A stretch of DNA of 64,000 bases from Arthrobacter sp. MYb229 (GTDB lineage Bacteria > Actinomycetota > Actinomycetes > Actinomycetales > Micrococcaceae). Positions 19,270 through 27,320 of this stretch are shown one piece after another (within the stretch, counting starts at the first letter, position 1; each line of letters begins with the position of its first letter). The notes under the pieces are model-generated. The model was not told the DNA's origin, ran no database searches, and saw only the letters and a program-made list of their open reading frames with translations. The translations under genes and the position numbers were made by a program. Where the stretch lies: positions 372,001 through 436,000 of the forward strand of contig NZ_PCPS01000001.1 of the NCBI RefSeq assembly GCF_002975405.1, written 5' to 3'.

Positions 19270-20352
19270 GCTCTTACTATCGGAATCGTCGGACTGCCCA
19301 ACGTCGGCAAGTCCACCATGTTCAACGCGCTGACCCGTGCCCAGGTACTGGCGGCCAACTACCCGTTCGCGACCATCGAACCCAATGTGGGTGTCGTCCC
19401 GCTGCCGGACGCGCGGCTGAAGGTGCTCTCCGGAATCTTCGGTTCCGAGCGCATCCTGCCAGCTACGGTGTCCTTCGTGGACATCGCCGGCATCGTCAAG
19501 GGCGCCTCGGAAGGCGAAGGCCTGGGCAATAAGTTCCTCGCCACCATCCGCGAAGCCGACGCGATCTGCCAGGTGACCCGCGCGTTCGTCAACGACGACG
19601 TGATCCACGTGAACGGCAAGGTCGACCCGGCCTCGGATATCGAGACGATCGCCACCGAGCTGATCCTCGCCGATATGCAGACCATCGAGAATCAGCTGCC
19701 GCGCCTGGAGAAGGAACTGCGCACCAAGAAGATCGAGAAGTCCTTCGTGGACGCGGTGCTCAACGCGCAGAAGATCCTCGAAGAGGGCAAGACGCTGTAC
19801 TCCGCGGCCAAGACCGACGGGGTGGACCTCGAAGAGCTCGCCCCGATGCAGCTGATGACCACCAAGCCATTCATCTACGTGTTCAACACCGATGAGGCCG
19901 GCCTGGCCGACACCGAGATGCAGGCTAAGCTTTCGGCGCTGGTCGCGCCGGCCGAGGCGATCTTCCTGGATGCGCAGTTCGAGGCCGAACTCGCCGAGCT
20001 GGAAGAAGACGAAGCCGAAGAGATGATGGAAGATGCGGGCATCGTCGAGTCCGGTCTGGGCAAGCTGGCTCGCGTCGGCTTCGACACCCTGGGACTGCAG
20101 ACCTACCTGACCGCTGGCCCGAAGGAAACCCGCGCCTGGACCATCAACAAGGGCGCCACCGCACCCGAGGCTGCCGGAGTCATCCACACCGACTTCCAGC
20201 GCGGCTTCATCAAGGCCGAGGTTGTCGGCTTCGAGGACCTGGTTGAGGTCGGCTCGATTGCCAACGCCAAGTCTGCGGGCAAGGCGCGCATCGAAGGCAA
20301 GGAATACATCATGAAGGACGGCGACGTGGTGGAGTTCCGCTTCAACGTGTAG
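19267..20352 (+). CDS. ychF: Redox-regulated ATPase YchF (Obg family)
   Basis: A 361-residue Obg-family P-loop NTPase (ATP-preferring). The G1 loop GLPNVGKST lies near residue 10; other motifs are FVDIAGIVKGASEGEGLGNKF (switch II/G3, split here for length as FVDIAGIVKG and ASEGEGLGNKF), YVFNTDE and the C-terminal TGS domain ending in DGDVVEFRFNV. It associates with ribosomes and stress responses in studied bacteria. Its final 34 bp act as the master copy of the repeats found ten more times downstream, so this gene is probably the anchor site of the cassette array. Confidence 0.97.
   Translation: MALTIGIVGLPNVGKSTMFNALTRAQVLAANYPFATIEPNVGVVPLPDARLKVLSGIFGSERILPATVSFVDIAGIVKGASEGEGLGNKFLATIREADAICQVTRAFVNDDVIHVNGKVDPASDIETIATELILADMQTIENQLPRLEKELRTKKIEKSFVDAVLNAQKILEEGKTLYSAAKTDGVDLEELAPMQLMTTKPFIYVFNTDEAGLADTEMQAKLSALVAPAEAIFLDAQFEAELAELEEDEAEEMMEDAGIVESGLGKLARVGFDTLGLQTYLTAGPKETRAWTINKGATAPEAAGVIHTDFQRGFIKAEVVGFEDLVEVGSIANAKSAGKARIEGKEYIMKDGDVVEFRFNV
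20319..20352 (+). repeat. att-like repeat copy 0: 3' end of ychF
   Basis: Reads CGGCGAC, spacer GTGGTGGA (20326-20333), GTTCCGC, then TTCAACGTG and the stop. It encodes DVVEFRFNV. The two 7-mers form an imperfect inverted repeat around 8 bp, the geometry of a tyrosine-recombinase core site. Similarity to copy 1 continues about 20 bp past the stop. Confidence 0.8.
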
Positions 20353-20377
20353 TCGCGTTTCGCTTTAACCTCTTGCG

Positions 20378-20412
20378 AATGCGCCGGATCCGATTGTCGG
20401 GTCCGGCGCATT
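20378..20412 (+). terminator. ychF terminator
   Basis: AATGCGCCGGA (20378-20388) pairs with TCCGGCGCATT (20402-20412), 11 bp, 13-nt loop, weak T-run. It follows the ychF stop by 26 nt. Confidence 0.75.
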
Positions 20413-20887
20413 TGTCTCCGCAATCGGGGTATTGAATCCGTGAATGGTCTTCAGATTCAGGATCAAAGATTTGATCGATCGGAAGTGCTGTGCCCATCGA
20501 CAGAGGAACAGTCCCGATCCTATTCTGTTGCTGAGCGCGCGGTGAAGGAGTCCTGCGGTGATGGGAGGTGTTCAGCCCGTCCATGAAGTTTATCAAGGAC
20601 GGCCAGATCGGTCCTGGCGTGTCTGCCATGGTGAAGACTCTGACAGATACTGGTATGGGCGGCTGGATACTCTAGGCCTGGTTGTGTACGCTGACAGGGC
20701 CGTTGAGTGATGAGATCCTGTGTGAGTCGGTAAAGGGTCACCCCGAGCGTGCCTTCACATTCGCCTCCTGCGCCACTCAACACCACACCCTCCTGGCAGA
20801 GGAATAGAACTCCCAGGCGGCCCGGAGGGTCGCGTGGTGGGGTAGAAATCCAATAGCTGCGGTTTGTATGGACAAAAGGGGAGTGTC
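20413..20887. other. Gene-poor left end of cassette 1
   Basis: 475 bp with no convincing gene. An 88-codon minus-strand frame (20520-20786) has no recognisable domain and no ribosome-binding site. The stretch may carry the promoter of the large cassette 1 gene. Confidence 0.4.
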
Positions 20888-23350
20888 ATGGAGAAGAAGC
20901 AGGGTCGCGATTTGCCTTCGCGACGAATCGTCACGGCCGATGATGAGGGTCTGGCCGTGGCCTTTGAACGCATGGGGGAAATGCTTGGTCGAATGAACGA
21001 GGGGGAGAACCCGAGGGAGTACCTACTTCGTGGCCCAACGATAATCGCCGAGCATGTCAAGGCCATCGCGGACTCATTGAAGGACGCTGACGCCTTCGAC
21101 GTGATCGAGCTCATGCGGATGCGCGAGATGCCGATGATCCTCGATGGCTACCGCGAAAGCCTTGCTGATCAGATGCCAGCAGCGGTCGAACTCATTGCGC
21201 TCATTCTGCTCACCAGGGGGCAGCGCGAGCCTAGGTCGACGCCGACGAGCAAGACCCGCCCTGCGGGATTGATTCCCGACCTGCATGAACGGGCGCGGGA
21301 AATGTTGATGCTGGGCTCCTTCGCCCTATTCAGTTCGGGTGATCGAAACGAATTCGGACCGCTGACCATGTTGTCCGCCCAATTCGTCAGTCACGATCTG
21401 ACAGTGCGGTTCATGCAGTACGCGCATATCCATGACGAGATCAACGAGGAGCTGTTCTCATCGCGCCACCTCGGTGATTTGCTCCCCGAGACGCTTGGTT
21501 TCAGCTACGAGGACTTCTGCGCCGTGCGTGAGTCAATCATTCGCGTCCACGGGGAGAAGTTCTTCGCTATCCGCGACACCGTCGGCGAGATGTTCGAACA
21601 GCATGCCGAGAAGAAGAACGATCCTGCGTTTGAAGAGGACGCGCGCTCCGCCTTGATGAGCATGTTGGAGTTTCCTGGCGAGCGCGCAACCATCACTGTT
21701 CAAGAGGTTGCCGCAGCTTCGGGTGTGCCGGCAGAGCGGACCCAGGCCGTTCTGGATCGGTTCAGCCTGGCGTTCAACGGCGCTGACGACGCGCTTGCCG
21801 TAGTGACGAAGTACCTGAGCGGCGATAACCCGTTCCGCTTTGCATCGCTGGTCAATGACGCCGACGGCAACTACATCCTGACAGGCAAGCCGATCGGCAC
21901 CGACTGCTTCCGTCAGATCGTCGAAGAGGCACTCAAGGCGGCCCCCGCAAAGTTTCGCCGTTATGAGAAGCGCCGCATGTTCGTAAGTGAGGAGCTCGCT
22001 CTGAAGCGTCTGGCCGCCATCCTAGACTCAGATGCAGCCCACGCGAACCTCAAATACTTCCGCGCCAATCCGGGCATCGAGGTTTCTGAGCTCGGACCCG
22101 ATGCGCAAGACATCAACTCGATCGCCGAGCAGACTGAAGCAGATGGGCTATTCATCATCGAGGATGTCGCGATTTGCGTAGAAGTGAAGGCAAAGAGCAT
22201 CTCCAGTCACGCCCGGCGTGGGCATGTCCAGAGGTTGTCTGCCGACCTGCGGGAGACGGTCGGGAGCGCGACTGACCAGGCACTCAGGCTTGAGAACCAT
22301 ATCCGAACCAATCACGGGCTGTGGCTTGAGAATCGCGAATGGCTGGATCTCTCGGAGATCCACGAGATTCGCTCGGTGACTGTCTACCTCGACGACTTCG
22401 GCCCGCTGTCCACTGCCTTGGACGAACTCGTGCGTGCCAAGGTCGTGGGAAGCGATCGTTTCCCTTGGCTCGTGACGTTGCACGACCTGAGCGTCATTGC
22501 CGAGGTCATCGATAGGCCCACGGAGTTCTTGCTCTATCTGCGACGTCGTACAGAGTCAGAAGTGTCGCTGAAGTTCTCAGCCGTCGACGAGCTCGATCTC
22601 TTCATGCTGTTTCTCTCCGGCGGCTTGTGGGTTGAACCGGACCCAGATCGGGTAAGCGAAGAGTTCCTTGGCGTCGCGCCTTCCACGGGCAAGGAGCGTC
22701 GCCGGTATCAGGTGTCGGCTGTTCCCACTCGTGTGATGACTCAAACCGATGAGTTGGATGCTTGGGTCTACTTCCAGGAAGGCTCTAGCGCTGTAGAAGC
22801 TGAGAAGCCTTCCTTCGGCATCCCGCCGGGCATCGCCCGGATCGTAGACTTCCTTCAGGATGGGCACAAGCCGGGGTGGTTCCGCTTCAGCGCCGATCTG
22901 TTGAACCTTGCTGAGGAGTCGCAGGAGTCGCTGGGTGAGATGGTCGAACGCTTGGCGTTGATGACACGGCAGGACGGCCTCCACCACAATTCGATGATGG
23001 CGTTCGCCGGAGCGTGGGGCTACCCGACGTTGTTCATGGGCTCCAAACCTCGAAAGATGTCTATCCAAGAGGCTAGCACCCGGCTCGCGACCTACGGATT
23101 CGCGAAGAAGCACCAGATTCAGTCGGATCGTGCGCTCATGGTGGTATTCGATGAGGAGCAGCGCATCGTATCGATCCGTTGTGACAACTCGCCTCCGGTA
23201 GAGAACAAAGAGTTTGACAGCCTCATTGTGGAGATGGGCCTCATCCCTCCGGCTGTAATGAGTCGTCTGACCCCACCGTCGGCGCGAAGAGCGACCGCCA
23301 GGCAGAATCCGAGTCGGAAGCCGAAGAAGAGGGGCAAGCGACGCCGCTAA
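20888..23350 (+). CDS. Large cassette protein with PD-(D/E)XK-like nuclease motif
   Basis: An 820-residue hydrophilic protein of unknown family. A NERD/PD-(D/E)XK-like motif is visible in the middle: EADGLFIIEDVAICVEVKAK, with D419, E432 and K434 in the D-x12-ExK spacing, which suggests a metal-dependent nuclease. The tail is strongly basic (KPKKRGKRRR), as in nucleic-acid binders. ATG 20888 has AAGGGGAG just upstream; TTG 20864 is an alternative. It is the only gene of cassette 1, next to ychF. A defence role is plausible from location and motif but unproven. Confidence 0.5.
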   Translation: MEKKQGRDLPSRRIVTADDEGLAVAFERMGEMLGRMNEGENPREYLLRGPTIIAEHVKAIADSLKDADAFDVIELMRMREMPMILDGYRESLADQMPAAVELIALILLTRGQREPRSTPTSKTRPAGLIPDLHERAREMLMLGSFALFSSGDRNEFGPLTMLSAQFVSHDLTVRFMQYAHIHDEINEELFSSRHLGDLLPETLGFSYEDFCAVRESIIRVHGEKFFAIRDTVGEMFEQHAEKKNDPAFEEDARSALMSMLEFPGERATITVQEVAAASGVPAERTQAVLDRFSLAFNGADDALAVVTKYLSGDNPFRFASLVNDADGNYILTGKPIGTDCFRQIVEEALKAAPAKFRRYEKRRMFVSEELALKRLAAILDSDAAHANLKYFRANPGIEVSELGPDAQDINSIAEQTEADGLFIIEDVAICVEVKAKSISSHARRGHVQRLSADLRETVGSATDQALRLENHIRTNHGLWLENREWLDLSEIHEIRSVTVYLDDFGPLSTALDELVRAKVVGSDRFPWLVTLHDLSVIAEVIDRPTEFLLYLRRRTESEVSLKFSAVDELDLFMLFLSGGLWVEPDPDRVSEEFLGVAPSTGKERRRYQVSAVPTRVMTQTDELDAWVYFQEGSSAVEAEKPSFGIPPGIARIVDFLQDGHKPGWFRFSADLLNLAEESQESLGEMVERLALMTRQDGLHHNSMMAFAGAWGYPTLFMGSKPRKMSIQEASTRLATYGFAKKHQIQSDRALMVVFDEEQRIVSIRCDNSPPVENKEFDSLIVEMGLIPPAVMSRLTPPSARRATARQNPSRKPKKRGKRRR

Positions 23351-23390
23351 CGACAACCCCTCGCAACACCGCAAGCAAAGGTTGGTATGT

Positions 23391-23425
23391 GCGGCGACGT
23401 CGTGGAGTTCCGCTTCAACGTCTAA
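23391..23425 (+). repeat. att-like repeat copy 1
   Basis: GCGGCGAC-GTCGTGGA-GTTCCGC-TTCAACGTC-TAA, encoding DVVEFRFNV. The similarity to ychF runs through the stop (TCTCGTTTCGCTCTTAAC versus TCGCGTTTCGCTTTAAC). Upstream AGGTTGGTATGTG is shared with copy 4 (AGGTTGGTATCTG). Confidence 0.85.
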
Positions 23426-23462
23426 TCTCGTTTCGCTCTTAACTCTATTGGTTTTGCAGCGA

Positions 23463-23503
23463 GAGGGCTGGATCTGCACTTCGGTGCGGTTCCAGCCCTC
23501 TTT
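23463..23503 (+). terminator. Terminator behind att copy 1
   Basis: GAGGGCTGGA (23463-23472) pairs with TCCAGCCCTC (23491-23500) and is followed by TTTC. Its position relative to the repeat matches that of the ychF terminator, as expected if this is a displaced ychF 3' end. Confidence 0.8.
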
Positions 23504-23600
23504 CGTTAGGCTGAGAGGTCAGCGAGCATTCATGCCGAGCTGACTGGATTCAGCGATACTGTGTGGTGCAGTAACCCACAGGTTTTCGAGAGGGAAGAAC

Positions 23601-24029
23601 ATGGTTTCTGGGTATGGGAAATACATTTCGCGCGCTGCACAGTCGGAGTGGATGCACTCACTTCGACCGAACACTGCTCACATAGAATTCGCCTTCAACA
23701 ACGGGGACGACGGCCACCCGTTGCTTGCAGCATTGGCTCACCTGAATTCAATTAGAACGGTGGGCGTCGAGTCTGGGAACGGATACTATTTTCGGCCACG
23801 TCCGACGGTGGTGAAGCGAAGGTTTGTCTATGACCGAGAAATCATCCGAGCCATTGACCGTTTTGGGTGTTTCTTCCCTGAATCTGCGAGCTCGGAACAA
23901 TGGACAGAGCTGGGCGATGTTGATGTGGTGTTCCTCGACAAGTGGGGAAGGATGCTCGGAGCGACAGTGACACACGAGGGAATGATCATTACGCCTGACG
24001 ATGAAGATGAGAATCGTCTGCCTCGTTGA
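23601..24029 (+). CDS. Unknown 142-aa cassette protein
   Basis: Sole gene of cassette 2. A soluble protein with IEFAFNNGDDGHPLLAALAH, a basic patch RPRPTVVKRRFVYDRE, and an acidic end (ITPDDEDENRLPR). No domain is recognised. ATG 23601 has AGAGGGAAG about 6 nt upstream. The stop is 18 nt before the next repeat copy. It could be an immunity or effector-type small protein, but nothing in the sequence proves this. Confidence 0.5.
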   Translation: MVSGYGKYISRAAQSEWMHSLRPNTAHIEFAFNNGDDGHPLLAALAHLNSIRTVGVESGNGYYFRPRPTVVKRRFVYDREIIRAIDRFGCFFPESASSEQWTELGDVDVVFLDKWGRMLGATVTHEGMIITPDDEDENRLPR

Positions 24030-24046
24030 TCATGAGGTTGCTTCGT

Positions 24047-24081
24047 GCAGCGACGTGGTGGAGTTCCGCTCCAACGTCTAA
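24047..24081 (+). repeat. att-like repeat copy 2
   Basis: GCAGCGAC-GTGGTGGA-GTTCCGC-TCCAACGTC-TAA, encoding DVVEFRSNV. Preceded by GAGGTTGCTTCGT. Confidence 0.8.
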
Positions 24082-24091
24082 ACCTGCTTAG

Positions 24092-24319
24092 CTAAACGCC
24101 CCCGGGTCTCGAAGCGCTGGCCTTCGTGTGGGCTCGATAACTGCTGATCGCAAGCACAAGTGCCGTCAGCAGCAGCGCTCCACCGACGGCCCAGCCGCCC
24201 ACAGTGTAGTCGACGAGCTGAGGGACGCGAGGCAGGTTGATCGCGGACACTGCGAGGAAGAGAAACACCACGACGGCGCTCTTCCTTGCGGTGGACGGCT
24301 TATTCCGAATCGTTGCCAT
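24092..24319 (-). CDS. Small two-TM membrane protein
   Basis: A 75-residue protein with two hydrophobic segments (SAVVVFLFLAVSAINLP and WAVGGALLLTALVLAISS) and a basic tail. It lies 21 nt downstream of a truncated Cys-rich peptide frame on the same strand. That arrangement resembles bacteriocin plus immunity protein, but this is inference only. Confidence 0.45.
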   Translation of the reverse strand: MATIRNKPSTARKSAVVVFLFLAVSAINLPRVPQLVDYTVGGWAVGGALLLTALVLAISSYRAHTKASASRPGGV

Positions 24320-24340
24320 TTGCTTGTTCGTTTCTCGTGA

Positions 24341-24547
24341 TTAGCTGACACCGATTAAGCACGGTCCGACGGATGCGCCGGCAACTGCAGTGAAGCCAGC
24401 CACGCAGATGATGCAGCCTGCTCCCACGGTAACAGCGCAGAAGGCTGCGCTGTCGCACCGCTGCTGCTGATCTACGGTGCTGCGTGTCTGGCAGGGAACG
24501 TCGTGGGTGGGCGGTTGCGGATCGAGAGCTGAACCGTGCTCACATGA
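24341..24547 (-). pseudogene. Truncated Cys-rich hydrophobic peptide (bacteriocin-like)
   Basis: An open frame without any usable start codon. Its C-terminal part reads CDSAAFCAVTVGAGC then IICVAGFTAVAGASVG then PCLIGVS and stops. Five Cys in a Gly/Ala/Val-rich hydrophobic peptide recall halocin-C8-like or circular/disulfide bacteriocins of actinobacteria. The N-terminal leader is missing: the frame runs back into the MFS relic on the other strand. A broken bacteriocin precursor is the best guess. Confidence 0.3.
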
Positions 24548-24878
24548 TCACGCTCACCGGCACGGGACTCTCATTGCTCGTCGCAGGATTTGTCAGTGCC
24601 AGTCCGGTCGGTGCCACGTATTTTCCACCTTCCCGCCTCTGAACACCTGGATCGCTACCAGTGCCGATGGAATCGCGCCCGGGCTGGCCCTCGCTGTCAA
24701 CAGCTCCGCGTTCAACATCGCCGCCGCCGGAGGGCGCGGCGGTGCAGTACTGACCGCCGGGCTGGATGCCATCAGGCTTCCCTATCTTGGAATCATCGGC
24801 GCTCTGGCTGTGGCCGTCCTGATCTCTACCGTGTTCCGGGCAACCCAAAAGTCCTCGGCTCACGTGCTTCGACCATGA
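24541..24878 (+). pseudogene. MFS transporter relic (C-terminal part, frameshifted)
   Basis: Frame 1 gives MITLTGTGLSLLVAGFVSAS and stops. After a shift the sequence continues LNTWIATSADGIAPGLALAV, NSSAFNIAAAGG and a last hydrophobic helix. This is the C-terminal third of a drug-exporter-type (DHA1) MFS protein. The N-terminal two thirds are absent. Confidence 0.55.
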
Positions 24879-24966
24879 GGGCTGAATGGCTTCGCCGCGG
24901 GTGCAGCATCGTCCGAAGTCTGCATGGGTCTCGCGTCGACGGCGATTTAACGCGCAAAGTTAAATA

Positions 24967-25000
24967 CCGGAACGCCGTGGAGTTCCGGTTTTCAATTTAA
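24967..25000 (+). repeat. att-like repeat copy 3 (perfect inverted core)
   Basis: CCGGAAC (24967-24973), spacer GCCGTGGA, GTTCCGG (24982-24988), then TTTTCAATT and TAA. The arms are a perfect 7-bp inverted repeat around 8 bp. It encodes NAVEFRFSI. Class B left arm (ATACCGGAAC). Confidence 0.65.
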
Positions 25001-25342
25001 TGTCTGGTGAGGTTCCAGGTGCTAATCGGCAACCTGTCGTTACCTGGTCGATTCGGTTGATTTCGTCTCTCAGGAAAAAGTTTGCGTGAGCTATCCACAG
25101 GGGTCTCTAAGTGTAGGAGGCTGAGCGCCACGTTGGCGATTGCTAAGGACGACTGCACAGAGCCACACCCCATGTCCCCGATGATCGGTGCACCGAGCAC
25201 TTTTACGACGGACTCGCCTTGAACTAAGCATTCTGTTTACGGGGACGCGAGTCCCGCCCACGGGCGCAGAATTGGCTTGAGAGGAGATGTCTTGGCTACC
25301 CTCCGAACGGCTTCAGTTCTCTCCGAAGTTCGTCGCACTGGC
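25001..25342. other. Gene-free left end of cassette 4
   Basis: About 340 bp with lower GC than the flanks. No gene, RNA or repeat was recognised. Confidence 0.4.
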
Positions 25343-26035
25343 CTACTGCCGCTTTTCGTTCGCTCTGCTCAGCCCGCCGAGCCATTCGATGAGGAGCTGG
25401 GTCTCTGCCCTGCCAAGGACGTCTGGTTGTGCTGCGGCGAGCTCGATGGTGGTGGTGATCGGGTTGTCGGCTCGTGTTCCCGCACCGGTGATCGCTGAGA
25501 TAGCACCTTCACGGACAGCCTGAGAGAGGGTAGGGTCCGGCGCTGCCAAGACGATCTGCCGCAGGGTGACACCGATATTTGTCACGAGGATGTGTGCCGC
25601 AGCCTGCTGCGCAGGAACGGCGAGCCGGCCCTGCGTGGCTGCGCGCGTCGTGAGGCCGAGGAGGATTTCGCTTGGCCGCGACTGCGCTTCAGGGGAGTAG
25701 CCTGGTTGAACTTTGCCGTACATGAGTGAGTAGAAGCCGGGATTGGCCAGGCCGAAGGTGACGTGGGCGTCCCATCCGACGCGGATGTCCTGGATGGGGT
25801 CCCCGGACGACTCCATCGAAGACTTCTCGCCCAGGTACAGGTCAAAACCATGTTTAATGACCGCATCGATCAAACCCTGCTTGGAGCCGAAGAAGTGGTA
25901 CAGCGTCGGCATCTTCACTCCGACCGTCTCGCACACCGCACGTAGCGAGAACTCCTCCCCGGGGGCGGCAGCGATGAGGTCGGCAGCCGCCGAAATCAAT
26001 CGCTCCCGTGTATGGCTTGTCGGCGTTACTGTCAT
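25343..26035 (-). CDS. TetR family transcriptional regulator
   Basis: A 230-residue regulator. The N-terminal HTH has RERLISAAADLIAAA, SLRAVCETVGVKMPTLYHFFGSK, the classical TetR pattern. The C-terminal ligand domain is unassigned. It is divergent from an SDR gene, with a near-palindrome at 26039-26058 between them, so it probably represses itself and the SDR operon. Confidence 0.88.
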   Translation of the reverse strand: MTVTPTSHTRERLISAAADLIAAAPGEEFSLRAVCETVGVKMPTLYHFFGSKQGLIDAVIKHGFDLYLGEKSSMESSGDPIQDIRVGWDAHVTFGLANPGFYSLMYGKVQPGYSPEAQSRPSEILLGLTTRAATQGRLAVPAQQAAAHILVTNIGVTLRQIVLAAPDPTLSQAVREGAISAITGAGTRADNPITTTIELAAAQPDVLGRAETQLLIEWLGGLSRANEKRQ

Positions 26036-26038
26036 GAT

Positions 26039-26058
26039 GCTATGTTAGCTGATATAGC
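26039..26058. promoter_or_regulatory. Putative TetR operator
   Basis: GCTATGTTAGCTGATATAGC is an imperfect 20-bp palindrome centred on AGCT, with 8 of 10 positions matched in each half. It lies directly in front of the TetR start and 41 bp before the SDR start. Confidence 0.6.
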
Positions 26059-26099
26059 GGGATGATACTGTTGCATACTGACGATACAGAGGGAACATC

Positions 26100-26855
26100 A
26101 TGGCTGAGCACACACTCAAGGGCAAGAACGTTCTGATCGCGGGCGGCGCGAAGAACCTCGGCGGGTTGATCGCCCGCCAAGCGGCCGAGGGCGGCGCGAA
26201 CGTCGCGATCCACTACAACTCCGACTCCAGTCGCGCCGACGCGGAGCAGACACTCGCTTCGGTCAAAGCCGCTGGAGCCAAGGGGGCAATCTTCCAGACA
26301 GACCTCACCGTGCCCTCGAACGTGACCCGCCTGTTCGCTGACGCGGAGGCGGCTCTGGGAAAGATTGACATTGCGGTGAACACATCCGGCAAGGTGCTGC
26401 GTAAGCCGATCATGGAGACCACCGAGGACGAGTACGACTCGATGTTCGACATCAATTCCAAGGCTGCCTACTTTTTCATTCAGGAGGCCGGCAAGAACCT
26501 CGCCGACGGTGGCAAGATCATCACCATCGTCACGGCTTTGCTGGCTGCCTTCACCGACGGCTACTCAACCTACGCCGGAGGCAAATCCCCGGTCGAGCAC
26601 TTCACCCGAGCTGCGGCCAAGGAATTCGCTGGCCGCGGCATCTCCGTCACCGCAATCGCACCGGGCCCCATGGACACGCCTTTCTTCTACGGCCAGGAGA
26701 CCCCCGAGCGGGTAGAGTTCCACAAGTCCCAGGGCATGGGCAACCAGCTCACTAAGATCGAAGACATCGCCCCGATCGTCCGCTTCCTCGCCTCCGAAGG
26801 CTGGTGGATCACAGGCCAGACGATCTTCGCCAACGGCGGCTACACCACTCGCTGA
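26100..26855 (+). CDS. Short-chain dehydrogenase/reductase (SDR)
   Basis: A 251-residue classical SDR. The cofactor loop reads VLIAGGAKNLGGLIAR (TGxxxGxG variant), followed by NVAIHYNSDSSRAD, which suggests NADP. The active site has YSTYAGGK (Tyr-x3-Lys) and a late GPMDTPFFYG. The canonical Ser before the Tyr appears replaced (IVTALLAAF). It is the first gene of a rightward run with the NTF2-like and LtrA genes, controlled by the divergent TetR gene. The substrate is unknown. Confidence 0.87.
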   Translation: MAEHTLKGKNVLIAGGAKNLGGLIARQAAEGGANVAIHYNSDSSRADAEQTLASVKAAGAKGAIFQTDLTVPSNVTRLFADAEAALGKIDIAVNTSGKVLRKPIMETTEDEYDSMFDINSKAAYFFIQEAGKNLADGGKIITIVTALLAAFTDGYSTYAGGKSPVEHFTRAAAKEFAGRGISVTAIAPGPMDTPFFYGQETPERVEFHKSQGMGNQLTKIEDIAPIVRFLASEGWWITGQTIFANGGYTTR

Positions 26856-26884
26856 GCTCGACCCCACGAAAAGAGGAGTATCTC

Positions 26885-27214
26885 ATGGCAGCACCGACCA
26901 TCCCCGAACCAGTGGCCTCGTTTATCACCGCGGTTAACAACCACGACGAACAAGCCTTCCTGGACGCTTTCACTCCGAAGGGAGCCGTCGACGATTGGGG
27001 CCGCGACTTCACTGGACGCGATCAGATCAAAACCTGGAGCGACAAAGAGTTCATCGGTTCACACGGCACGCTCACCGTCGAGAAAGTCGAGAGGGTAGGT
27101 GGTTCTATTACGGTCATCGGCGACTGGCGCTCCACCCACGCCAACGGCCGGTCGAAGTTCGTCTTCGACGTCGACGGCGACAAGCTCGCGAAGATGACAA
27201 TCCGCGAAGGCTGA
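26885..27214 (+). CDS. NTF2/SnoaL-like small protein
   Basis: A 109-residue protein with the NTF2-like fold pattern: VASFITAVNNHDEQAFLDAF, GAVDDWGRDFTGRDQI, then alternating strands ending FVFDVDGDKLAKMTIREG. Such proteins are small enzymes or binding modules. AAGAGGAG upstream supports ATG 26885. It lies 29 nt behind the SDR gene and probably shares its mRNA. Confidence 0.75.
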   Translation: MAAPTIPEPVASFITAVNNHDEQAFLDAFTPKGAVDDWGRDFTGRDQIKTWSDKEFIGSHGTLTVEKVERVGGSITVIGDWRSTHANGRSKFVFDVDGDKLAKMTIREG

Positions 27215-27320
27215 GAGCCGGCACTTGCATCTCGATCGGGCGTCCAGCCAGATGTACGCCCGATCGGTGCTGTCGCCTTCGAGACCCCCATACGACACGC
27301 ATATACGAGGATCGCCAACC

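Noticed and set aside
20520-20786. 88-codon minus-strand frame suspected to be a transposase remnant
   Set aside because: No similarity to a transposase motif, no terminal repeats and no ribosome-binding site.
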